Source of the DNA: UBA668 sp046086305
GTDB taxonomy: Bacteria; Actinomycetota; Acidimicrobiia; Acidimicrobiales; Ilumatobacteraceae
NCBI GenBank assembly: GCA_046086305.1
Contig: JBJSXI010000069.1
Location: 1-24,527, forward strand
DNA: 24,527 nucleotides
Direction: 5' to 3'
Part shown: positions 6,498 through 13,646 of the stretch, one piece after another
Numbering within the stretch: the first letter of the stretch is position 1
Layout: every line of letters begins with the position of its first letter
Program-made: the position numbers and the translations under genes
The notes under the pieces: model-generated
Database searches by the model: none
Seen by the model: only the letters and a program-made list of their open reading frames with translations
Told to the model about the DNA's origin: nothing

Positions 6498-7607
6498 TCA
6501 GGAGTGGATCGGCCCCTCGCGGTCGCGCAGACTCGGTACGAGTCGACCCGTGCGACGGGCGATGATCTCGGCGCAGATGCTGACCGCGGTCTCCTCGGGG
6601 GTGCGCGCACCGAGGTCGAGGCCGATCGGCGACATCAACCTGGCCAGTTGCTCAGGTCGATCGACACCCACCTCGGCGAGACGGGTGAGCCGCGTCTGGT
6701 GCGTCGACCGACTCCCCATCACCCCGATGTAGCCCACACGGGTCGCCAGCGCGCCTGCGACTGCGGGCACGTCGAACTTCGGATCATGGGTGAGGATGCA
6801 CACGGCATCGCGGGCGCCCAGCGTGTCACCGCGTCGCTCGAAGAGAGGGCTCGGCCAGCTGACGACGACCTCATCAGCCATCGGGAAGCGGCGCCGGGTG
6901 GCGAACACCTCACGGGCATCGCACACGGTGACCCGATAGCCGAGCACCTTGGCCACCTTGGCGAGCGCAGCGGTGAAATCGACTGCGCCGAAGATCCACA
7001 TCTGCGGTGGGGGTGACCACGATTCGACGAAGACGGTGACGCCCGGTGACTCGGCGAGGTCCTCGGGGGTCGTCTCCCCGCGCGGGCCATAGCGACGGAC
7101 ACCGCTGCGACCAGCGTCGAGCTCGGCGAGCGTGTCGCGAGTCGCGATCCGGTCGAGTTCGGGTGTGCCGAGGCTGCCGACGGGCTCGGTGTCTCGTGCC
7201 ACGAGCAGCTTTGCGCCGACATTCGGCCCGTCGATGACGGTGACGAGGGCAACCGGTTCGTCGCGCCGCAGCCGGTCGGTCAGTTCCGTCAACTCGTCGA
7301 GCGGCTCGACGAACAGCCGGATCGTCCCGCCGCAGGTCAACCCGACTGCATACGCCTCGTCGTCGCTGTAGCCGAAGGTGACGATCCGCGGCATCGCCTC
7401 GCCGGCCAAGACGGCGAGGGCTTCACTGACGACCGCGCCCTCGACACACCCACCGCTCACACTGCCGGCAACCTCACCGTGCTCGTTGACGACCATCGCC
7501 GCGCCCGGTTCGCGGGGGCCCGAGCCCTCGATGTCGACCACTCGCGCAATGGCCATCCGCATACCCGCAGCGCGCCAGCGCGCAATGTCGTCGAGGAGGT
7601 CCTTCAC
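6498..7607 (-). CDS. XdhC/CoxF family Mo-hydroxylase maturation protein
   Basis: This 369-residue cytoplasmic protein belongs to the XdhC/CoxI/CoxF family, which binds the molybdenum cofactor, promotes its sulfuration and hands it to xanthine- or CO-dehydrogenase-type enzymes. The N-terminal XdhC domain shows GSVSGGCVEGAV with Cys54, the Cys expected to contact the cofactor, and LTCGGTIRLFVEPL. The C-terminal Rossmann domain starts MWIFGAVDFTAALAKV and ends with GYIGVMGSRSTHQTR and GLDLGARTPEETAVSICAEI, all family hallmarks. The usual GxGxxA loop reads GAVDFT, as in many actinobacterial members. The GTG at 7607 overlaps the coxE stop as GTGA, so it is the last gene of the coxD-coxE-xdhC operon. 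Confidence 0.94.
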   Translation of the reverse strand: MKDLLDDIARWRAAGMRMAIARVVDIEGSGPREPGAAMVVNEHGEVAGSVSGGCVEGAVVSEALAVLAGEAMPRIVTFGYSDDEAYAVGLTCGGTIRLFVEPLDELTELTDRLRRDEPVALVTVIDGPNVGAKLLVARDTEPVGSLGTPELDRIATRDTLAELDAGRSGVRRYGPRGETTPEDLAESPGVTVFVESWSPPPQMWIFGAVDFTAALAKVAKVLGYRVTVCDAREVFATRRRFPMADEVVVSWPSPLFERRGDTLGARDAVCILTHDPKFDVPAVAGALATRVGYIGVMGSRSTHQTRLTRLAEVGVDRPEQLARLMSPIGLDLGARTPEETAVSICAEIIARRTGRLVPSLRDREGPIHS

Positions 7608-8764
7608 CTGCGGGCCTCGGCGGCGATGACAGCGGCGAGTTCGTACATCGCCGTCAGGCTATGCCCCTCGACGAAGTCATCGACGTGCGGGAGCGCAGCC
7701 GCCATGCCGCGTGCGAGGGGTGCATAGCCGGGGGAGACCTTCAGCGGGTTCACCCACACGAGGCGATGACAGACGCGCTGCAACCGTTCCATCTGCTCTC
7801 CGAGGACGGCGGGATCACCCCGGTCCCAGCCGTCACTCATCACGACGACGATCGCTCCCCGGGCCATTCCACGGATACCCCATTCGTCGTTGAAGCGCCG
7901 GAGGCATTCACCGAGTCGCGTGCCGCCGCTCCAGTCGTGCACCTGACTGCTGGCCCGGCGGAGGGCTTCGTCGGGGTCGCGCGATGACAGTTCTTTGGTC
8001 ATCCTGGTCAGTCGTGTGCCAAGAGCGAATGCCTCGACACGCTGCCGTCCGGCCACCGCGGCGTGGACGAATCGCAGCATTGCGCGCGCGTAGGGCTCCA
8101 TCGACCCGCTCACGTCGACGAGCAGGACGAGACGGCGCATCCGCTCACCCGGCCGACGCCAGCTCCGGCGGACGGGCTCACCACCCGTGCGCAATGAGGC
8201 GCGAACGGTGGCTGCGAGATCGGGCCGGCGACCGCGGGGCGCGGATCGCAGGCGAAGCGAACGACGCGGCGGCCCGGCGAGGCGCAGACGAGACATCAGC
8301 GTCTGGGCGAGCTGCAACTCGTCGTCGGTGTAGTCGGCGAAGTCTTTGTCGCGGAGCACCTCGACCGACGAGAATCGCAGCGTCACGCTCGGGTTGTGGT
8401 CGGCATCGCCGCCGCCCTCCTCACCGTCGTCGCTGTCGTCGTCGACTGCGAGCGTGACGCGCAGCGGTTCCTCCTCGGGACGCACTGCCACGGGGTCGTC
8501 CATCGACGTCCAGAACGCAGCGAAGGCTCGGTCGTACAGCGCGATGTCCTCGGGGGCGTGGACGAGCGTGGCCCGTCCTGCCCAGTAGACTCGGTTTCGG
8601 TCGTCGCAGCCGAGGGCTGCCAGCGCCTCGACGAAGGTGAGCACCGATCCCGTCGGTACGGCGAGGCCCGCGCCGCGCAGCACACGGGCGAAGGCCACGG
8701 CGATGCGGTCCGACTGGTTGTCGCGACGTGCCGCCGCGGCCGGTGTGTCAGCGACCGCGGGCAT
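7604..8764 (-). CDS. coxE: CoxE-like VWA domain protein
   Basis: This 386-residue protein is a CoxE-type von Willebrand A protein, the partner of the CoxD AAA+ ATPase in maturing the active site of CO-dehydrogenase-family enzymes. The C-terminal VWA domain has a complete metal-ion site: DVSGS (in LLVDVSGSMEPYARAM), a Thr in WSGGTRLGECL, and the Asp of VVMSDGWDRGDP. The N-terminal half holds a helical region, an acidic linker (DDDSDDGEEGGGDAD) and a basic stretch (RRSLRLRSAPRGRRPDL). I place the start at ATG 8764, which overlaps the end of coxD by 17 bases; the frame stays open to 8803, so an earlier start is possible. The stop overlaps the xdhC start by GTGA. All three genes are expected to be made together. 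Confidence 0.92.
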   Translation of the reverse strand: MPAVADTPAAAARRDNQSDRIAVAFARVLRGAGLAVPTGSVLTFVEALAALGCDDRNRVYWAGRATLVHAPEDIALYDRAFAAFWTSMDDPVAVRPEEEPLRVTLAVDDDSDDGEEGGGDADHNPSVTLRFSSVEVLRDKDFADYTDDELQLAQTLMSRLRLAGPPRRSLRLRSAPRGRRPDLAATVRASLRTGGEPVRRSWRRPGERMRRLVLLVDVSGSMEPYARAMLRFVHAAVAGRQRVEAFALGTRLTRMTKELSSRDPDEALRRASSQVHDWSGGTRLGECLRRFNDEWGIRGMARGAIVVVMSDGWDRGDPAVLGEQMERLQRVCHRLVWVNPLKVSPGYAPLARGMAAALPHVDDFVEGHSLTAMYELAAVIAAEARR

Positions 8765-9683
8765 CACTGCGTTCGATCGCCTGGCGGACGAGGTCACCGA
8801 CACCGTGCTGACGCGTGCGCTCTTGATCCTCGCGATACTTCAGCACGGTCCCGAGCGTCGTTGTCACGAGGTGCTCGTCGAGCTCGGTGGCGCCGAGAAT
8901 CGTCAGCGCGGCGGCCCAGTCGATGGTCTCGGCGACCCCGGGCGGCTTATACAGCTGGAGGCCGCGCAGTGCGGCGGTGGCGGCGGCGACCTGACGGGTG
9001 AGGCGCTCGGCGGCACGCGGCACGCGCAGGCGGACGATGGCGACCTCGCGCTCGAACTCGGGATGCTCGACCCAGTGGTACAGACACCGACGCTTCAGAG
9101 CATCGTGCACGTCGCGTGTCCGGTTGCTCGTCAGGACGACGATCGGCGGCTGCTCGGCGACGAATCGACCGAGTTCGGGAACGGTGATCTGGAAGTCGCT
9201 CAGCACCTCGAGCAGGTACGCCTCGAACTCGTCGTCGGCGCGGTCGATCTCGTCGATCAGGAGCACGGGTGGTACCGCACCGCGCGAATCGATCGCTCGT
9301 AGCAGCGCGCGGCGCACGAGGAACCGTTCGGCGTACAGCTGCTGCTCGAGCGCATCGGTGCCGAGCGATCGCGAGTCGCCCGACGCCTCGGCGGCGCGTA
9401 GGTGGAGGAGTTGGCGGCCGTAGTCCCAGTCGTAGACCGCCTGCGCAGCATCGATCCCCTCGTAGCACTGCAGACGGATCAACTCACCGCCGGTCCACCG
9501 GGCGAGCACCTTGGCGACCTCGGTCTTGCCGACGCCGGCCTCACCCTCGAGCAGCAGCGGTCGGTGCAGGACGAGCGCGAGGTGGATCGAGGTGGCGAGT
9601 CCCTCGTCGGCGATGTAGCCATGTCGGGCGAGCGCGTCGAGTACCTCGGTCGGCCCCGTCGGCGGTTCGGTTGCGTTCGCCAT
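8748..9683 (-). CDS. coxD: CoxD-like MoxR AAA+ ATPase
   Basis: This 311-residue protein is a MoxR-family AAA+ ATPase of the CoxD type. In Oligotropha, CoxD is needed to build the Cu-S-Mo centre of CO dehydrogenase; in form II systems it presumably acts on the Mo-S site. It shows Walker A (GEAGVGKT, residues 47-54), Walker B (VLLIDEIDRADDEFEAYLLEVLSD), the sensor-1 region VLTSNRTRDVHDALKRRCLYHW and the arginine-rich lid. The ATG at 9683 is chosen because homology to the family begins there and TAACCT lies 8 bases upstream; the frame upstream is open for hundreds of bases but runs antisense to the glgX-like gene. It starts the coxD-coxE-xdhC operon. Confidence 0.94.
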   Translation of the reverse strand: MANATEPPTGPTEVLDALARHGYIADEGLATSIHLALVLHRPLLLEGEAGVGKTEVAKVLARWTGGELIRLQCYEGIDAAQAVYDWDYGRQLLHLRAAEASGDSRSLGTDALEQQLYAERFLVRRALLRAIDSRGAVPPVLLIDEIDRADDEFEAYLLEVLSDFQITVPELGRFVAEQPPIVVLTSNRTRDVHDALKRRCLYHWVEHPEFEREVAIVRLRVPRAAERLTRQVAAATAALRGLQLYKPPGVAETIDWAAALTILGATELDEHLVTTTLGTVLKYREDQERTRQHGVGDLVRQAIERSDARGR

Positions 9684-9691
9684 CGTGTCGC

Positions 9692-9697
9692 AGGTTA
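9692..9697 (-). promoter_or_regulatory. Probable -10 element of the coxD operon
   Basis: TAACCT on the minus strand is followed by 8 bases and the ATG of coxD, with no Shine-Dalgarno in between, which suggests a leaderless transcript. No good -35 is visible. The gap to the divergent glgX-like gene is only 21 bases. Confidence 0.35.
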
Positions 9698-9704
9698 GAG
9701 GCGG

Positions 9705-11345
9705 ATGCCATGCTGGTTGCCCATGGACCCGAGAATCGTCCGTGTCCATGCGCCGTTGGCGGCCCGGGTGGACCTGATCGTCGAGGGTGAGGCCGGCGGG
9801 GGCGAGCGCAGTGAACGTCGTACGGCCGCCGTTCGACGCGACGGCGCGTGGTGGACCATCGAGGTCGACGCGGTCGACGGCGAGCGGTACCGCATCGAGG
9901 TCGATGGTGGACCGCCCCTCGTCGACCCGCACGCCCGCGATGTCGTCATGACGGCCGACGGGCCGCGGTCGGTGTTCCGTCACCCATGGGTCGCCCAGGA
10001 ACGGCCTGTCACCGCGCCGATCGACCCGGTGGTCTACGAGTTGCACGTGAAGGGCTTCGGAGGCGGCTATCTCGGGTGCATCGAGCATCTCGACCACCTC
10101 GTGTCGCTCGGCGTCGATGTGATCGAGTTGATGCCCGTGCACCCCTTCGACGATCGGTCGAACTACTGGGGGTACATGCCGATCGTGTGGGGTGCGGTCC
10201 ATCGCGGGTATACGACCGATCCGCAGCGGGCGGCCGAGGAACTCGCTGCGCTGGTGGCTGCGGCGCACGCGCGGGGCCTGGCGGTGTGGCTCGACGTGGT
10301 GTTCAACCACACCGCCGAATCGCTGTCGTCACCGTCATCGCTACTCGGTCTCGGCGACCCGGGCATCTACCGCCGTTCGCATGATGGACACCCGACCGAC
10401 GACAGCGGCTGCGGCAACGACATCGATCCGGCGCATCCGTACGTGCGCGAACTGATCCTCGAGGCACTCGACCGTTTCGTCGACCTCGGCGTCGACGGCT
10501 TCCGTTTCGACCTGGCGTCACTGCTCACCCGCGACGGCGGCGGACTCGTCGACCAGATCACCGAATGGGCCACCCGCCGCGGCGTTTCCCTCACCGCCGA
10601 GGCATGGGACCTCGCCGCCTATCAGGTCGGTCACGGATGGCCGTGGCACACCTGGGGGCAGTGGAACGACCGATTCCGCGACGACATCCGCAGTTTTCTG
10701 CGCGGTGAGCCCGGGTATGCGCGAGCGACGCGGCTGCGGATCGAGGGGAGCCCCGATCTCTTCGGCGCAGACGGACGGGCCCGCACCGTCAACTTCGTCA
10801 CCGCTCACGACGGGCTCACCCTCCACGACCTCACGACGGTCGACAGCGATCGACACCGGGCGTGGAACTGCGGCGACGAACTTCGACTCCAGCAGCTGAA
10901 GAACTACTTCAGCGTGCTGCTGCTGTCGGCCGGCGCGGCGATGTGGGTGATGGGTGACGAGTTCGGCCGCACCCAGCACGGTCACGACAATCCCTACGAC
11001 ATCGACGGGCCGCTGTCGTGGATCGACTGGACGCGGCGCGACGACTGGTCCGAGTTGACGGCGGCCGTGCGCACCCTCGTGGCGCTCCGTCGGGCGCATC
11101 CGCCGACGACCTTCACCTTCCACGGGATCGGCCCCGAGCCCGACGAGGGGTTCGAGTCGCGCTCGCTCGCGTGGTGCAGCAACGGCCTCTACGTGATGAT
11201 CAATGCCTGGTGGGAACCGCTGTGCTTCGAGGTGCAGCAGCCCGGACAGTGGCATCGGGTCTTCGCGTCGGCGTCACCGCAGCACGACGGCCTGCGCTGG
11301 ACGGTCGAGCCGCGGTCGGTCGTCGTGCTCGAGTCGGTCGAGTGA
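9705..11345 (+). CDS. GlgX-like glycogen debranching enzyme (GH13, isoamylase type), compact
   Basis: This cytoplasmic alpha-1,6-glucosidase of the isoamylase/GlgX branch of GH13 would trim branches of glycogen or maltodextrin. At 546 residues it is shorter than usual GlgX (about 700). A short CBM48-like module fills residues 10-95, followed by the (beta/alpha)8 barrel starting VVYELHVKGFGGGYLG. GH13 regions are plain: LDVVFNHTAE, DGFRFDLAS with nucleophile Asp269, LTAEAWD with acid/base Glu299, and FVTAHD with Asp369 (numbered from 9705). NYWGYMP and DDSGCGNDID are GlgX-type. TreZ is a less likely alternative because the loops match GlgX. The start is uncertain: ATG 9705 or ATG 9723, the latter giving 540 residues; neither has a well-placed Shine-Dalgarno. 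It ends 4 bases from the convergent oxidase gene. Confidence 0.9.
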   Translation: MPCWLPMDPRIVRVHAPLAARVDLIVEGEAGGGERSERRTAAVRRDGAWWTIEVDAVDGERYRIEVDGGPPLVDPHARDVVMTADGPRSVFRHPWVAQERPVTAPIDPVVYELHVKGFGGGYLGCIEHLDHLVSLGVDVIELMPVHPFDDRSNYWGYMPIVWGAVHRGYTTDPQRAAEELAALVAAAHARGLAVWLDVVFNHTAESLSSPSSLLGLGDPGIYRRSHDGHPTDDSGCGNDIDPAHPYVRELILEALDRFVDLGVDGFRFDLASLLTRDGGGLVDQITEWATRRGVSLTAEAWDLAAYQVGHGWPWHTWGQWNDRFRDDIRSFLRGEPGYARATRLRIEGSPDLFGADGRARTVNFVTAHDGLTLHDLTTVDSDRHRAWNCGDELRLQQLKNYFSVLLLSAGAAMWVMGDEFGRTQHGHDNPYDIDGPLSWIDWTRRDDWSELTAAVRTLVALRRAHPPTTFTFHGIGPEPDEGFESRSLAWCSNGLYVMINAWWEPLCFEVQQPGQWHRVFASASPQHDGLRWTVEPRSVVVLESVE

Positions 11346-11349
11346 ACCC

Positions 11350-12780
11350 TCAGCTGTCGAACCCGAGACCGAGTCGGTCGAGGGTGCGCAACCAGAGGTT
11401 GCGACGACCGGTGCGGTCTTCGCGGTCGAGCGACCAGCGTGTTGCCTGGATCCCGATGAAGCGGAACGGTTCGGGAGGGAAGGGCACGGGCTTGCGTTTG
11501 ACGAACTCGGTCTCGGTCGCCGTCGACCGCTTGCCGTCGAGGATGTCGAGCATCACCTCGGCACCGAAGCGGGTGCTGCCGACGCCGAGGCCGGTGTAAC
11601 CGACGGAGTAGGCGACCCTGCCCTGCAGCCCTCGACCCCAGAACACGCAGAACCGGCTGCACGTGTCGATGACACCACCCCAGGTGTGGGTGAACTTGAG
11701 GCCCTCGAGTTGGGGGAACGTGTCGAAGAAGTTCTTGCTCAACTTGGCCCAGGTCTCGGGACGCGACTCGAACTCGGTGCTCATCCGGCCACGCCAGTAG
11801 TAGATGACGTCGAAGCCGCCCCACAGGATCCGGTTGTCGCTCGTGAGGCGGTAGTAGTGGAACTGATTGCCGATGTCGCTGAGTCCTTGGCGGTTCGTCC
11901 AGCCGAGTTCGGCGAGTTGTGCCTGACTGAGCGGCTCGGTGACCATGCAGTAGTCGTACACCGGGGCGATGAAGTGACCCATCCGCCGCAGGAGTGGCTT
12001 GGAGGCGTTGGTGGCCAGAGCGACCTTGCCGGCGCGGATCTGACCGAGCGGTGTGGTGACGAGGACGCCGACACCGTCTCGCTCGATCGAGGTCGCGCGC
12101 GTGTCCTCGTAGATGCGCACGCCGAGTGACATCGCCGCCGACTTCAGTCCCCACACGAGACGCGCTGGATCGACGAGTGCCGCCCGATCCTTGCGCCACA
12201 GGCCACCGGTGTAGGTGGGCGAGTTCACCTGGGCGCGCATCTGGCCCTCGTCGAGCCACTCGACGCGTTGGCCGAGTGCGCGCAACTGCGAGAAGTCGTC
12301 ACGGAGTTCGTCGAGATACGAGGGGGCGTGGAACGACGTCGCGACGTCGATCACACCGGTGCGCTCGAAATCACAGTCGATCCCGTATCTGGTGATCGCC
12401 GACTCGATCTCGTTGAGGTTGCGCAGACCGAGATCCTCGAGCAGCGGGAGCTCGTCGGGGAAGCGTTGCTGCCCGTTGGCGATGCCGTGGGTGAGGCTCG
12501 CCTCCATGAACCCGCCGTTCCGGCCGCTCGCGGCCGACCCGATCTCGTGGGCGTCGATGAGTACGACGTCACGACTCGGGTCGCGCTCCTTGGCGATGAT
12601 CGCCGTCCACAGCCCGTTGTAGCCGCCGCCCACCACGCACAGGTCGCAACTCTCGGTGCGGACGAGGGTCGGGTTGCTGTCGGGTTCGTCGGCGTCGTCG
12701 TACCAATACGGATACGGATCGGCGTCCGCGATGGCATCGAGATGGAATTCCTTGATCAGGTCGTCGGAATCGGCCGACAT
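11350..12780 (-). CDS. FAD-dependent oxidoreductase, DAO family (amine/amino-acid oxidase-like)
   Basis: This 476-residue flavoenzyme belongs to the DAO family (PF01266), which oxidises C-N bonds of amines or amino acids and includes gamma-glutamylputrescine oxidase. The FAD-binding dinucleotide motif CDLCVVGGGYNGLWTA lies near residues 45-60, with the acidic end of the second strand in VVLIDAHEIGSAASGRNGGF; the Arg/Asn-Gly-Gly segment after it is typical of the PuuB/OrdL branch. The C-terminal GYTGLGVGSTRFGAEVMLDIL segment closes the FAD site. A family-typical 40-residue acidic leader (ADPYPYWYDDADEPDSN) precedes the fold. ATG 12780 is favoured, with a GGTGAG sequence upstream and homology from there. 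It follows coxM by 41 bases on the same strand, so probably shares its operon, though a TAGCCT at 12810-12805 could give it its own promoter. Substrate unknown. Confidence 0.9.
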   Translation of the reverse strand: MSADSDDLIKEFHLDAIADADPYPYWYDDADEPDSNPTLVRTESCDLCVVGGGYNGLWTAIIAKERDPSRDVVLIDAHEIGSAASGRNGGFMEASLTHGIANGQQRFPDELPLLEDLGLRNLNEIESAITRYGIDCDFERTGVIDVATSFHAPSYLDELRDDFSQLRALGQRVEWLDEGQMRAQVNSPTYTGGLWRKDRAALVDPARLVWGLKSAAMSLGVRIYEDTRATSIERDGVGVLVTTPLGQIRAGKVALATNASKPLLRRMGHFIAPVYDYCMVTEPLSQAQLAELGWTNRQGLSDIGNQFHYYRLTSDNRILWGGFDVIYYWRGRMSTEFESRPETWAKLSKNFFDTFPQLEGLKFTHTWGGVIDTCSRFCVFWGRGLQGRVAYSVGYTGLGVGSTRFGAEVMLDILDGKRSTATETEFVKRKPVPFPPEPFRFIGIQATRWSLDREDRTGRRNLWLRTLDRLGLGFDS

Positions 12781-12821
12781 GGATCTCACCACCGTTCAGG
12801 GGTGAGGCTACCCGACCTCGG

Positions 12822-13646
12822 TCAGCGGGATGCTTCCTCGAGCGCCCGTCTGACGAGCACCTTGGCCAGGTGCACACGGAATTCGGGGCTGGCGTTGAGG
12901 TCGTTCTGCGGCTCGGCCTCGGCGGCGGCCAACTCGGCGGCATCGGCGATGGAGGCGCCGCCGGCGAGCGCCGTCGAGACGCTCGAGGCGAGGATCGGGG
13001 TGCTGCCCATGTTGACGAGTGCCACCCCGCTCGAGCCGTTGCGCCGCCATGCGGCCACGCCGACGATCGCCCAGTCCTGGGCCCGACGGTTGAACTTCTG
13101 GAAGCTCCAGCCGGCACCGTTCATCTTCGGCACCCTGATCTCGATCAGCATCTCGTCGGCGGCCATCGCCGACTCGAGGAACCCCTGGTAGAAGTTGGCA
13201 GCGGCAATCTCGCGGCGGCCACCGGGGCCCTCGACGACGTAGGTCGCCCCGAGTGCGAGGGTCGTGGCCGGGAGATCGCTCGCCGGGTCGGCGTGGGCGA
13301 TGCTGCCACCGATCGTGCCGCGGTGACGCACTTGGGGATCGCCCACATTGCCGGCAGCGCGAGCGAGCAGGGGTGCGTGTTGATGGACGACCGCACTCGT
13401 CTCGACGTCCATGTGGCGGGTGAGCGCGCCGATCGCCAGATGGTCTCCGGCGTCGCGGATGTAGCTGAGGTCGCGGAGCCGTCCGATATCGACGAGCACC
13501 GACGGCTGGGCGAGGCGCAGCTTCATGAGCGGCAGGAGGCTGTGGCCCCCGGCGAGGAACTTGGCGTCGTCACCGTGTTGGCCGATCAGCGAGATCGCCT
13601 CGGCGGCGGATCCGGCGCGGACGTAGTCGAAGGCTGCGGGAATCAC
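12822..13646 (-). CDS. coxM: CoxM-type FAD-binding subunit of a molybdenum hydroxylase
   Basis: This 274-residue subunit holds the FAD that passes electrons on from the iron-sulfur subunit in CO-dehydrogenase-type hydroxylases. FAD contacts are visible at AGGHSLLP (residues 32-39, in KFLAGGHSLLPLMKLR) and TIGGSIAHADPASDLPA near residues 110-126, the two hallmark motifs of the family. The C-terminal CO-dehydrogenase flavoprotein domain runs to the end (LVNMGSTPILASSVSTAL). The length is normal. The GTG start at 13646 overlaps the coxL stop as GTGA, so translation is coupled. The gene order here, S-L-M, differs from the M-S-L order of the classical cox operon. Confidence 0.95.
   Translation of the reverse strand: MIPAAFDYVRAGSAAEAISLIGQHGDDAKFLAGGHSLLPLMKLRLAQPSVLVDIGRLRDLSYIRDAGDHLAIGALTRHMDVETSAVVHQHAPLLARAAGNVGDPQVRHRGTIGGSIAHADPASDLPATTLALGATYVVEGPGGRREIAAANFYQGFLESAMAADEMLIEIRVPKMNGAGWSFQKFNRRAQDWAIVGVAAWRRNGSSGVALVNMGSTPILASSVSTALAGGASIADAAELAAAEAEPQNDLNASPEFRVHLAKVLVRRALEEASR

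Noticed and set aside
11189..12259. 356-codon minus-strand frame inside the DAO oxidase gene
   Set aside because: Same strand, shifted frame of a gene with clear FAD motifs; Arg/Pro/His-rich noise.
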